NCBI GenBank assembly: GCA_009377715.1
Contig: WHTN01000001.1
Location: 25,092 to 82,220 of the forward strand
DNA from: Dehalococcoidia bacterium
GTDB taxonomy: Bacteria > Chloroflexota > Dehalococcoidia > SM23-28-2 > WHTN01
DNA length: 57,129 nucleotides
Direction of reading: 5' to 3'
In this document: piece after piece, positions 36,825 to 45,423 of the stretch
How the letters are laid out: every line of letters starts with the position of its first letter
Position numbering within the stretch: the stretch's first letter is position 1
Notes under the pieces: generated by a model
Seen by the model: the letters and a program-made list of their open reading frames with translations, nothing else
What the model was told of the DNA's origin: nothing
The model's database searches: none
Program-made: the position numbers and the translations under genes

Positions 36825-37406
36825 TTACTTTTCATAGAGGCTAGTTAAAAGCTCTATGATCTCTTGGACCTCGGCATTGCGCCATCCGGCCCAGACTTCG
36901 CCTTGCTGAAACTTGTCTACCTCCGGTTTGGCTTCTTCCGGCGTTTTGCCCTCTCGTAATACGTTGTACATCGACATTTGCTCGTTAGCCAGCGCCGGTC
37001 GTTCGATCCAGTGGGCGAGATACTTGTGATCGCGTGTGTAGAAGACTGCGGTTGGGATAGATTGATACTCGCCTCGATTGAGAAACTCGCTCATGATGTC
37101 CATGTGTTGGTCACGTGGGAAGACCCGCATCTCCATTCCGGCCGCTTCGGCGATACGCGCCATCACTGGCATCCCGCGGTAGACGTCCGGACACCAGTCC
37201 TCGCCTATTACCAGCATCTTCGCCGGGCCGTCGAGACGCGTGACCAGAGCGCGCAACGCTTCTACGTTCTCGCTGGATATGTGGGTATCGTCGTAATTTG
37301 CCGCGAACTTCTCTTTGTTGCGCTCTATCTGAGCTATGTAGTCGCTATACGTAAGACCTGAGGCGAAGCGTTCGGGGGTTACTACGCTGTCTTTAACGGA
37401 AGCCAT
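36825..37406 (-). CDS. Thioredoxin-fold protein with single active-site Cys
   Basis: Start ATG 37406 is chosen because AGGAGG lies seven bases upstream; ATG 37412 is too close. The 193-residue product has a thioredoxin-like segment MLVIGEDWCPDVYRG in which only the first Cys of CXXC is kept (Cys72). This is the 'thioredoxin family' form seen in DUF953-type and Bacillus YtpP-like proteins. It may be a monothiol redox protein. Not near any partner. Confidence 0.8.
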   Translation of the reverse strand: MASVKDSVVTPERFASGLTYSDYIAQIERNKEKFAANYDDTHISSENVEALRALVTRLDGPAKMLVIGEDWCPDVYRGMPVMARIAEAAGMEMRVFPRDQHMDIMSEFLNRGEYQSIPTAVFYTRDHKYLAHWIERPALANEQMSMYNVLREGKTPEEAKPEVDKFQQGEVWAGWRNAEVQEIIELLTSLYEK

Positions 37407-37522
37407 AGGCATCCTCCTCGTGATCTAGTGGTGACAGAAAAAGTGTAGCATAGCCGCTTTTGGGAAAGCAAACGCCAGTTTTCTGCTCTAACCTTTTTAT
37501 TCTGGGTTAGACGCCAAAAAAC

Positions 37523-37551
37523 TTGACACTCCCTAGTAGCCTACCTAAAAT
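37523..37551 (+). promoter_or_regulatory. Promoter of rpsU
   Basis: TTGACA (37523-37528), 17-base spacer, TAAAAT (37546-37551). The transcript would begin near 37558 and the ribosome site AGGAGG at 37580 follows. Confidence 0.8.
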
Positions 37552-37594
37552 TGGCGACAGGCTTCTAACTTAATTACCGTAGGAGGTAGTCTAT

Positions 37595-37786
37595 TTGTCC
37601 GACGTAGTAGTAGGGGAACACGAAACTTTTGAGGCGGCGCTGCGGCGCTTCACCAAGAAGGTGCAGCAAGAGGGCATCCTGGTAGAGGCACGGCGCCGCG
37701 AGCATTACGAGAAGCCGAGCGTTAAGCGCAAGAAGAAGGAAGCTGCCAAGCGACGCAAGAGCCTCAGGACCTCGATGCGAGGTTAA
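37595..37786 (+). CDS. rpsU: Ribosomal protein S21
   Basis: A 63-residue basic protein from a TTG start behind AGGAGGTAG. The S21 pattern is clear: [37 protein letters not shown]. It binds the 30S platform and helps start translation. It has a strong promoter and precedes yqeY by ten bases, a common pairing. Confidence 0.95.
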   Translation: MSDVVVGEHETFEAALRRFTKKVQQEGILVEARRREHYEKPSVKRKKKEAAKRRKSLRTSMRG

Positions 37787-37796
37787 AACTTTTTGT

Positions 37797-38255
37797 ATGT
37801 CTCTGGCAGAACGGCTCGATGAAGATCTGCGAGAGGCGCTAAGAAGCCGTGATGAGCGACGTAAAATAGCGCTTCGTATGGCAAAGGCCGCCATCCACAA
37901 CGCCGAAGTAGCCGCCAGGGCTACACTTGATGATGCAGGTATCGTAGCTGTCCTGAGCAAACAGGCCCGCCAGCACCAAGAGAGCATCGAAGAATTCCGT
38001 AAGGGCAACCGGTCTGACCTGGTCGCCAAAGAAGAAGCCGAGTTAGCTTTCCTTAAGGCGTACCTTCCTGAGCCGATCTCACAGGCCGAGATCGAGCAGG
38101 CCGCGCGTGAAGTTATCGCCGTCGTCGGCGCGATCGGCCCCGCCGATAAAGGTAAAGTGATGCAGGCCCTTATTCCTAAGCTCAGCGGCAAAGCCGACGG
38201 CCGCCAGATCAACGCCGTCGTCACCGAACTTCTCTCCAGTCGATCCTCGCGCTGA
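37797..38255 (+). CDS. GatB/YqeY domain protein
   Basis: A 152-residue stand-alone YqeY protein (LDEDLREALRSRDERRKIALRM, FRKGNRSDLVAKEEAELAFLKAYLP). The domain is shared with the tail of GatB, where it contacts tRNA; the free protein's role is unproven. It forms an operon with rpsU. Confidence 0.92.
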   Translation: MSLAERLDEDLREALRSRDERRKIALRMAKAAIHNAEVAARATLDDAGIVAVLSKQARQHQESIEEFRKGNRSDLVAKEEAELAFLKAYLPEPISQAEIEQAAREVIAVVGAIGPADKGKVMQALIPKLSGKADGRQINAVVTELLSSRSSR

Positions 38256-38277
38256 TTCTACCTTAATATTAGGGCGT

Positions 38278-38370
38278 CCAGAGGGCATCCCTCTGGCGGG
38301 GTTTTAAAGGGGTGTCCCCTTTAACCCTAATTTTTAGTCCGAAGGACTACCTTGAACCCCTTGAGGGGTT
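38278..38370 (+). terminator. Row of hairpins after yqeY
   Basis: CCAGAGGG/CCCTCTGG (38278-38296), TTAAAGGGG/CCCCTTTAA (38304-38324, then ATTTTT) and AGTCC/GGACT (38336-38348) follow one another, with CCCCTTGAGGGGTTTGGGG beyond. The second with its T run is a likely terminator; the row may be a dispersed element. Confidence 0.65.
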
Positions 38371-38448
38371 TGGGGTGAAAATGCAACTTCACCGCCACGC
38401 GGTTTCTTGGTATGATAATTCACAAAGACGCCTTCATCGCTGATTGAC

Positions 38449-39048
38449 ATGTTCGACATATTTGGCCGCCGCAAACAAGACCGCGAGACCTACGGCGACC
38501 GTTTGCCTCCTGGCCAGAAGCTCACGGACGGCTGGCCCGTCCTGAATTACGGCAGCACCCCACGCATCGACCTCGATAAGTGGGAATTCAGCGTCTGGGG
38601 CGAGGTAGAGGAGGACCTAAGTTGGACTTGGGACGAGTTCCTCGCTCTCCCCAGCACAGAAGTTACTTCCGACATCCACTGCGTGACCGCCTGGAGCAAA
38701 TTCGACAACGAGTGGGAGGGCATACCTTTCCGTGCCGTCATGGAGCACATACGCCCAAAGCCGGGCGCCCAATACGTCATGGTGCACTCCTATGGTGGCT
38801 ATACGACGAACGTCCCGCTCGCCGACCTTATGGACGACGACGCAATGTTCGCCTACAGACACAACGGTAAAGACCTGGCGCGCGAACACGGTGGCCCGAT
38901 GCGCCTCGTTGTGCCGAAGCTCTACTTCTGGAAGAGCGCGAAGTGGGTGCGAGGCCTAGAGTTCATATTGGAGGACAAGCCCGGCTTTTGGGAGATGTAC
39001 GGTTATCACATACGTGGCGATCCGTGGAAAGAGGAACGATATTCTTAA
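38449..39048 (+). CDS. Sulfite-oxidase-like molybdopterin oxidoreductase
   Basis: 199 residues with the sulfite oxidase/MsrP core: Cys78 in SDIHCVTAWS is the molybdenum ligand, and GGPMRLVVPKLYFWKSAKWVRG binds the cofactor. It has no signal peptide, so it is cytoplasmic, and no dimer domain. Substrate unknown; it may reduce or oxidise sulfur or nitrogen compounds. It stands alone. Confidence 0.9.
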   Translation: MFDIFGRRKQDRETYGDRLPPGQKLTDGWPVLNYGSTPRIDLDKWEFSVWGEVEEDLSWTWDEFLALPSTEVTSDIHCVTAWSKFDNEWEGIPFRAVMEHIRPKPGAQYVMVHSYGGYTTNVPLADLMDDDAMFAYRHNGKDLAREHGGPMRLVVPKLYFWKSAKWVRGLEFILEDKPGFWEMYGYHIRGDPWKEERYS

Positions 39049-39071
39049 AAACCGTCTTGCGAGCTCTCTAG

Positions 39072-39225
39072 CATGTCATTCTGAGCGCAGCGAAGAATCT
39101 ACCTTGGCTCAGGATAAACTCCGCAAAGCAATCTTACCTGTATCGACGCTCGTTTTCCGCTCACCCTGAGCTTGTCGAAGGGCGAACTAACAAACACTCG
39201 TAGGGACAGGGCTTTAGCCCTGTCC
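39072..39225. repeat. Row of dispersed repeat fragments
   Basis: CATGTCATTCTGAGCGCAGCG at 39072-39098, CTCACCCTGAGCTTGTCGAA at 39161-39186, and a perfect hairpin GGACAGGGCTTTAGCCCTGTCC at about 39204-39225. No gene lies in 39049-39245. Confidence 0.6.
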
Positions 39226-39245
39226 GAACATGTAAGGGAATAGAA

Positions 39246-40238
39246 ATGACCACAGTACAAATCGAGGCAATAGACCGTAAGCTGCTGAACCAGATCCAGA
39301 TGGACTTCCCGCTGGACCCCCGGCCGTACGCTCTCATCGGCGAGCGGCTTGGCATCTCCGAGGACGAAGTCCTCGAACGGTGTCGCCGCCTCAAGGAAGC
39401 GGATATCATCCGCCAGATCAGCGCTATCTTCGATAGCCGTCGCCTCGGTTACAGCAGCACGCTCGTCGCTATGGACATCCCTGATGATCTCCTTGAAGGA
39501 TCGGCGATGATCATCTCCGAACATCCCGGCGTTAGCCATAACTATAAGCGCGACCACGGTTTTAACCTCTGGTTCACTCTCACGTTACAGCCCGGAGCGA
39601 ACGTGGCCGACGAAGCCGAAGCGCTCGGCGCACACGGTAGTGCCAGGCGCGTCCGCGTAATGCCCGCGCTGCGACTTTTCAAGATCGGCGTCGAGCTTGA
39701 CCTCGAATCCGGCACTAACGCCGCCCGCGAGGGCGTCTACGAACAGACCCGACCCTACGCTACTCGCCCCAAGATCAGCGAAGATGATAAGCGTTTCATC
39801 TTGGTCTTGCAGCAAGACCTACCGCTAAAACCGTTCCCGTTCCAGGAGTGGGCGGTAAGCCTCGGCGTTTCGGAAGACGAACTCTTCGCGAAAGCGAAAG
39901 AATTTGAGCAGATCGGCATTATGCGTCGCTTCGCCGCGGTCCTGCGCCACCAGCGCGCTGGCTTCTTGGCGAACGGCATGATCTGCTGGCGCATCCCAGA
40001 GAATAGGGTCGAGGAGCTAGGCTGCCGCCTCGCCGAATATCCTCAGGTCAGCCACTGCTACCAGCGTCCCATCTTCGCCGACTGGCCTTACAACGTCTTC
40101 TCGATGGTACACGCCCTCTCCCGCGATAAGTGCGAAGAGCTAGCGGTGCAGATGTCAGGCGAGATCGGCGTTACTGAATACGCGATCCTCTACAGCACCA
40201 AGGAGTACAAAAAAGAGCGTGTGAAGTACTTCCTGTAG
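39246..40238 (+). CDS. Siroheme decarboxylase, AhbA/AhbB (NirDL)-type tandem fusion
   Basis: 330 residues made of two AsnC/Lrp-like halves (1-165 and 178-330). Each half has a winged helix and a ligand domain; the second carries RRFAAVLRHQRAGFLANGM and the first SHNYKRDHGFNLWFTL, both patterns of siroheme decarboxylases. These convert siroheme to didecarboxysiroheme for the alternative haem or haem d1 pathway. The fused form suggests both steps or subunits are in one chain. No other pathway gene is in the window; an ordinary AsnC regulator is a less likely alternative. Confidence 0.82.
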   Translation: MTTVQIEAIDRKLLNQIQMDFPLDPRPYALIGERLGISEDEVLERCRRLKEADIIRQISAIFDSRRLGYSSTLVAMDIPDDLLEGSAMIISEHPGVSHNYKRDHGFNLWFTLTLQPGANVADEAEALGAHGSARRVRVMPALRLFKIGVELDLESGTNAAREGVYEQTRPYATRPKISEDDKRFILVLQQDLPLKPFPFQEWAVSLGVSEDELFAKAKEFEQIGIMRRFAAVLRHQRAGFLANGMICWRIPENRVEELGCRLAEYPQVSHCYQRPIFADWPYNVFSMVHALSRDKCEELAVQMSGEIGVTEYAILYSTKEYKKERVKYFL

Positions 40239-40252
40239 CAGCGACGCTGGTT

Positions 40253-41110
40253 TTAACCGTAACTCCTTCGTATTGTGTAATTTCGGATGATGTCGTCCAT
40301 TATTTTCTTGGCGGTTTGATTTTGGCTGGCTAGCATTAACGCATAGATTGGGCCGCCCTTAGAATTCCTCATGATAACGTGATCGCTGACGTGCTTGAAT
40401 ACGGTTTGTAATTGCTCGGCATAGACTCTTGCCAGCTTATCTGGGTCAATCCCTTCTCTTGTAACTCTTGGTGTGCCAAATAAAGCTCCCTGCGTTGAAT
40501 ATAGGCTATCGACCCAATCATCACGCCCCATGACTCTTGTCAGCATCTGCCGATTGGCTTGAGTAGGTTCGCCCTGTCGGCTTAAGTTACGGAAGATTCC
40601 CATTAGTGAAAAGTTTATAAAGACGTCAAAAATTCCGGCTCTGCCAAGCCTCTCTACCGTTTGCCAATCGAGCTCAAGCCCGTACGGATCTAGAAAAACT
40701 AACCCGCGTTCCTGTCTGCCAAGCTGAGAGATTATTTCATTAATAACTTCGTTTGCGTCTGCTCGGCGTACATCTGTCCTTGCTTCTTCCGCGCGTTCTT
40801 CGATAATGCTGTTGAGCCTAGAGACGCGACTCTGGTCTTGTTCTATGAACCAGAGGTGATCGAACGGTGGTTTGCAGTCGAGAGCCAATAAAGGTGACCC
40901 TTCAAGATAAGCTTGAATCTCTTGTTTTTCCTGGATTCCATCGGCTTCCCGTGCAGATAGCAAGCCCGGTCCAGCAAATCCATCGATATAATGAAATGCC
41001 CTAAGCCATCTCTTCTTCTGTCCGTTCATGATCCTTGCGTACGGCAGGAGGTAATCTTTCAGCATTTTGAGTTTATTTTGTGACCATTCCGGTACACCGC
41101 GCGACTCCAT
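40253..41110 (-). CDS. Three-Cys-motif partner protein TcmP
   Basis: From ATG 41110 (GGAGG 9-10 bases upstream) 285 residues. Typical TcmP features: FHYIDGFAGPG, GSPLLAL, DHLWFIEQD and LVFLDPYGLELDW, which look like a methyltransferase-type Rossmann fold. The family is named for its gene partner with a three-cysteine motif, which is exactly the upstream gene here, two bases away. The function of the pair is unknown. Confidence 0.85.
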   Translation of the reverse strand: MESRGVPEWSQNKLKMLKDYLLPYARIMNGQKKRWLRAFHYIDGFAGPGLLSAREADGIQEKQEIQAYLEGSPLLALDCKPPFDHLWFIEQDQSRVSRLNSIIEERAEEARTDVRRADANEVINEIISQLGRQERGLVFLDPYGLELDWQTVERLGRAGIFDVFINFSLMGIFRNLSRQGEPTQANRQMLTRVMGRDDWVDSLYSTQGALFGTPRVTREGIDPDKLARVYAEQLQTVFKHVSDHVIMRNSKGGPIYALMLASQNQTAKKIMDDIIRNYTIRRSYG

Positions 41111-41112
41111 AC

Positions 41113-41877
41113 TTAAACCTCCGGCCATCCGTCCCATGTATCGCCTTCAAGCACTCGCCCTGCGCTCGTCGGCCTCGGCCCTCCCCATTGTTTGAAGAAG
41201 AAAGCCACGCCAGCGGTAAAGCATTGTTCTCTTAACTGTCGAGCCCAATCTAATGCGCTCGCTTTAGGCTTCCATCTGGCTACACTACAAGTCTCGACCA
41301 GTCTCCGTTTGGCTGGGCCACCACTCTCGCCGCCTACGATTACCCAATTTAAAGTGTCTGGTCCAAGCCATTTTGCTAAATTCATTGGCCCAAGCAATGG
41401 TTCACAGGATACAAAGTGTACCTTCGCAGGAATTCTTAAAATCACGGGTATTCTGCTATCTGCCCACCATTGGTTCTCGGCGGAGACGCCAATCCAAACG
41501 TTTGGTGGTGGTGCACCCCAGTCGTCAAAAAAAGCTGCCATTCGATCTGGCCTTTTGGTCAGCACTTGGTATACATGCTGAGGGGTCCGCTCCATAACAG
41601 ATATGACCTCTGCTATAAACGACACAGGAACAGCCTCATGGAACAAATCTGCCATTGAGCACGTAAAAATCATACGCGGACGCTTCCATTTCATCGGCCA
41701 CTGCAGGCGTTCTGGATGTGTTTTGATCTCTGTTTGATTTGGCGTAAATGGCTTGCCGCCATACCGCCGAGTAATTCTCTCTGCATAACAATATGCACAT
41801 CCAGGGCTGACCTTCGTGCAGCCCGTGACGGGGTTCCATGTCGATTGCGTCCATTCAATAGCGGTACGTTCAGCCAT
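41113..41877 (-). CDS. Three-Cys-motif (DUF5131, phage Gp37/Gp68-like) protein
   Basis: From ATG 41877 about 254 residues. The motif NPVTGCTKVSPGCAYCYAE gives Cys-X6-Cys-X2-Cys, like a radical-SAM cluster site, followed by GGES and TKRPDRM patterns of the DUF5131 family found in phages and mobile islands. With TcmP it forms a two-gene module. It may modify a nucleic acid or protein; nothing here shows which. Base use looks more AT-rich than neighbours, consistent with transfer. Confidence 0.85.
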   Translation of the reverse strand: MAERTAIEWTQSTWNPVTGCTKVSPGCAYCYAERITRRYGGKPFTPNQTEIKTHPERLQWPMKWKRPRMIFTCSMADLFHEAVPVSFIAEVISVMERTPQHVYQVLTKRPDRMAAFFDDWGAPPPNVWIGVSAENQWWADSRIPVILRIPAKVHFVSCEPLLGPMNLAKWLGPDTLNWVIVGGESGGPAKRRLVETCSVARWKPKASALDWARQLREQCFTAGVAFFFKQWGGPRPTSAGRVLEGDTWDGWPEV

Positions 41878-42056
41878 TTTAATTCCCTCAGAACACACGT
41901 TCTATTATAGTTCTAGACAACAACAGTTTAAAGCGATTACTGTCTATTTTGCCCGTGTGGCTCTAACTTTTAACGTAACCTTAATATTCCCTCAATATTG
42001 CTATTACCGCCGCGGACGCTATAATCAACAGGAACTTATATTCCAATAATTCCATC

Positions 42057-42738
42057 ATGAAGGATTCGCGAATACTGCTGGCCGTTCTTGTGCTTGTCGC
42101 TATCGTGACGGTAGTGGGACTTGGTACGTACCTTGATTCGGGTTCGAAGTCGGTTTACATCGTCCGCGCCCAGGACATATGCTTTACGCCTTTTCCGGAC
42201 GACGTATCTTCAGCTTCGCTCGACCCCTCCTCAGGAGCAGCCAACTCGCTGTTCACGGTACACCTCGTCGACGTCCCGGTGGATGAGGTCGAGGACCAGC
42301 CGGTTGAAGTGTTCTGGAACTGGGACTTTTTCTCAGAGCCGGAGGTAATCGGCGTTGGCTCAGTCCCGGCCGGCACCACTGCCGTTAGCGTAGACGCTTT
42401 TGTGCCGGAAGACGCGGATCCTGGTACCCACACCGTAGTCCTCTGCCGGTTCAGCAATCAGGATGGCTATACATACTTACAGCGCGACTTTACCGTCGAA
42501 GAGCAGACCTCTAGACGATAACGTTGCAGCTGCCACGCTCGATCCCGATTCAGACTTAGCCGGTTCGCCGTTTACTGTTCACCTCAGCAACGTGCAGGTA
42601 GACGAGGGTTCCGACATGCCGGTGGAAGTGATCTGGGACTGGGGTGGCGATGCCGTGTGGGAATTGATTGGTCAGGGGCACGGTGCCAGCGGGCAGTTCA
42701 ACGGCCATTCGCCTCTTGCATACGATCACGGTTACTAA
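42057..42738 (+). pseudogene. Exported two-domain protein, frameshifted
   Basis: An N-terminal anchor (ILLAVLVLVAIVTVVG) precedes a domain (VSSASLDPSSGAANSLFTVHL ... PVEVFWNWD). After an apparent single-base insertion near 42510 the next frame repeats this domain: AAATLDPDSDLAGSPFTVHL ... PVEVIWDWG. The duplication shows that both frames were one gene. The second domain is cut short at 42738. Function unknown; likely a membrane-anchored extracellular adhesive or binding protein. Confidence 0.6.
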
Positions 42739-42832
42739 AGTCATCATCCCTAGTGAAGTTCAGAACGAAACTAATACCAAACATGACGAGGAACCCTAAT
42801 GCGACAAGAGAGCCAAGAGTGACCTTCTTCAA
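42698..42832 (-). CDS. Possible 44-residue membrane protein
   Basis: TTG 42832 has GGGAGGAA eight bases upstream, a strong ribosome site. The frame (KKVTLGSLVALGFLVMFGIS ... ) has one membrane helix and an acidic-basic tail. It overlaps the 3' end of the opposite-strand exported protein, so one of the two calls may be wrong here. It may form a cluster with the two minus-strand frames upstream. Confidence 0.45.
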   Translation of the reverse strand: MKKVTLGSLVALGFLVMFGISFVLNFTRDDDFSNRDRMQEANGR

Positions 42833-42892
42833 TTGCTATTCCTCCCCAACCATTTAGTCACAGTCTAGCCACCCTTCCCGAACACGGCCTTC

Positions 42893-43051
42893 TCATATAT
42901 TTTTAGCAAGGACGACAGCAGCAACTATCGCGAGACTAAGTGCCAAAGGGCTGAACCCGTATTCTCCAAGGGTCAACGTGCTTACGACGACAATCAGAAA
43001 GAAGACCCCGAAGCCCGTTATGATTCTGTGCTTGCTTGCCCATGCCCTCAT
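42893..43051 (-). CDS. Possible 52-residue two-helix membrane protein
   Basis: ATG 43051 to TGA 42893. Two hydrophobic segments (GFGVFFLIVVVSTLTLG and LALSLAIVAAVVLA) are separated by a short acidic turn. The ribosome site is weak. Same strand as 43093-43356 and 42698-42832, so a small operon is possible. Confidence 0.5.
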   Translation of the reverse strand: MRAWASKHRIITGFGVFFLIVVVSTLTLGEYGFSPLALSLAIVAAVVLAKNI

Positions 43052-43092
43052 ATAGAATTACTAATTCTCATCGACGATCATGTGGATATCGT

Positions 43093-43356
43093 CTATGCAA
43101 GCCGCCTTCGATTAGGCGAAGGCAGTATGTTGTCATCTTCTTCCACCGACAGCACATCATCGGCGCCTTTAATCTGATTGCGGCCGATGATGCCACACAT
43201 TGCTACGAGGAACTCCGCCTGCGCCTCGGTGATGCCGTTTATCCGGCGCCGGAGCATCCGCGTTGACAGGTCAACACCGTTCCTCTTGTGCTCTAAATAC
43301 ATGCCCATAGCAAACGTAAATAAATCTCTCCACCCATCCGCCGTGTTCGCATCCAT
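43093..43356 (-). CDS. Hypothetical 87-residue protein
   Basis: A soluble protein with no signal or metal motif, not recognised (WRDLFTFAMGMYLEHKRNG, GITEAQAEFLVAMCGII). It is divergent from the ParB-like gene, about 213 bases away. It might be a small regulator paired with the membrane proteins downstream; only position supports this. Confidence 0.55.
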   Translation of the reverse strand: MDANTADGWRDLFTFAMGMYLEHKRNGVDLSTRMLRRRINGITEAQAEFLVAMCGIIGRNQIKGADDVLSVEEDDNILPSPNRRRLA

Positions 43357-43569
43357 CTTAACGCTCCATAGCTACGTAAGGTTAACTAATCGGACGTAAG
43401 ATACGTTAGAACCGTTGCGGAGATCATAGCTAACATTAAGTATAAAGGGAGCATTTTTTGAACAAAATATGAGTACCGGCACAGCACTAAAAATTATGGT
43501 AATTATATATTTGCCGTACCAACAGGTTTATAATGTCGGCGTCTCCTGATCTTAATCGGAGGTGCTTGC

Positions 43570-44494
43570 ATGGCACAACCTCTATTGATTCCAGCAGCAG
43601 ACCTTCTCGTAGATGTCGGGAATCCACGCCTCGCGCAAAGCAGCCAAGGGCAACGTGAGACACTGCGCGCACTTGCCCAAGAGCAAAAGCGTAAACTGGT
43701 AGTCCTGGCGAAGGACATCGCTGAATACGGTCTCAATCCTGGCGATCCGTTCTACGTCATAGAACTGGCCAACGGCACACCTCAGCGCTTCATCGTGCTT
43801 GAAGGCAATCGTCGCCTCGCAGCTTTGCGAGCACTGGAGAACCCCAGTATATTCGAAGGGGCTGTTAGCACCAACGTGTTAAGTTCCCTCCGCCGCCTAG
43901 CACAGTCCTACGCACGATCACAAATTGAGAATATAAATTGCGTGCTATTTGCAAGCAGGGATGAGGCTGAGCATTGGATCGAGTTACGGCACACTGGGCA
44001 GGCCGGTGGCGCAGGGATTGTTCGCTGGGGGAGTGATGCTGCGTCCAGATTCAAGGCGAGAGGTGGAACTGGGCCGACAGACACACAGGCTCTCGACTTC
44101 TTAGAAAGGCGAGGAGATATTACGAATGTCGAGCGAGCAAACGTTCCGGCAACGACCCTCCGACGACTACTTGACACCCCCGGAGTGCGAGAGAAGATCG
44201 GCTTAGCTCTCGAAGACCGACGACTCAAGATATTGGGAGATGAGGAGCCTGTGGCCAAGGCCTTGCAGTGGATCGTCACAGGTCTTACAGATGGCACCAT
44301 AAAGGAGCCGCAGGTCTCCAATGTCGAAGACCGCACGCGGTTTTGCCAATGATCTACCCGCAGACGTGGTTGCCTCTCCTACGGGCGCTGCGCCTATAGA
44401 CATGGCCTCAGTCTCGACACCGACCAGAACACCGAAGCCGATGCCCAAGGAGCCAAAGCCTAGCCCGTTTCTTATACCAACAAAGACGGCTTAG
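43570..44494 (+). pseudogene. ParB-like nuclease-domain protein, frameshifted near its end
   Basis: The N-terminal 120 residues follow the ParB/Srx fold: LVVLAKDIAEYGLNPGDPF and VLEGNRRLAALRAL. At 44340-44343 a run of four T has one base too many; the next frame reads FANDLPADVVASP and ends at TAG 44494, and the total length is a multiple of three plus one. Repaired, it has about 307 residues. Free ParB-domain proteins of this kind occur in mobile and defence regions; whether it cuts DNA or binds a nucleotide is not known. Confidence 0.75.
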
Positions 44495-44559
44495 CGCTTT
44501 GCTTAAGCCTCATACTTGGCATCGGTGTAGTTACGTACACTTATGGCGGTGGCCAGGCT

Positions 44560-45179
44560 ATGCTGACCAACCGGAACTTCGGAGTGCCGGCAGTCGTCAG
44601 AGTCTATCCCGTGGCGCTGGCGATCGCCCTCGTTTCGGTGATCCTATCGCGCGTCGTCGATTTCCAGCCGGGCCTCGTCTACGGGTTCGTGGCTGCTTAC
44701 GCGGTCGTAGTAGCCACAGATTTCGATCGCAGACAGAACGGGCACGTCGTCTTTTTCCCCGCTTTGGCCTTGTTAGCCGTGTCGCTGATCGCCTGGGTCC
44801 TCGTTATCCCTCTGCGAGACGCCGCCGAAAACGGAGATAGCTGGTGGATTACCACGTTGGAAGGGGCAGCGGTTGCTATCTTCGTGGGTGCGATAGAGGG
44901 CTTGTTCTTCAATATGATACCCCTCACCTTCATGGATGGGAAAAACTTCAGCAATGGAGCATGCCGATTTGGGTGGCGATGTCCTTCATTACAGGCTTCC
45001 TCTTCTGGCACATCATCCTCAACCAGGAGAGAGCCCACATAGATGCGCTCCAGGAGGGCACCGTAATCATGGTGCTGAGCCTCTTGGCCGCCTGCTTTAC
45101 GGTAACGTTTGTTACCTGGATGTACTTCCGCGGGCGTCTGTACGGATGGAACGCGTTTCCCTGGCGACGAACCGTCTAG
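44560..45179 (+). pseudogene. Polytopic membrane protein, frameshifted
   Basis: The first frame has about four membrane helices (VYPVALAIALVSVILSRV, GLVYGFVAAYAVVVA, ALALLAVSLIAWVLVI, GAAVAIFVGAIEGLFF) and reaches IPLTFMDGK at 44942. In the other frame KLQQWSMPIWVAMSFITGF carries on to 45179. A run of five A that should be six explains the shift. EGLFFNMIPLTFMDG resembles the 'FGLLP motif' membrane proteins of actinobacteria and Chloroflexota, of unknown function. Confidence 0.72.
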
Positions 45180-45351
45180 AATGTCTCTCGTAGTTGCAGG
45201 TCTTTAGACCTGCAAACGCTTCAGCAGCCTAAAGGTTTGCAGCTACGGTACCGAATCGCGTCCCTGGCGACGAACCGTCTAGAATAGCTTCCGTAGTTGC
45301 AGGTCTTTAGACCTGCGAAACATTTAGCAGACCTTTAGGTCTGCAGCTACG
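45152..45351. repeat. Tandem duplication: gene end plus GTAGTTGCAGG palindrome
   Basis: 45152-45247 and 45257-45351 are near-identical, about 105 bases apart. Each has CCCTGGCGACGAACCGTCTA (the end of the upstream gene) followed by a palindromic element CGTAGTTGCAGGTCTTTAGA ... GCAGCTACG. A single copy of the palindrome is at 47562-47618. The duplication has carried the last codons of the membrane-protein gene with it. No gene lies in 45180-45423. Confidence 0.8.
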
Positions 45352-45423
45352 TACTGCAACAGAAAAGAATCGCCCCATCACAGAAGAGAAATCTGCTAGC
45401 CTGGGACACGCTAGCATAAAATT

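Noticed and set aside
39246-40238. Plain AsnC/Lrp transcription regulator
   Set aside because: Two tandem halves with the siroheme-decarboxylase pattern (RHQRAGFLANGM) fit the enzyme better, although a regulator is not fully excluded.
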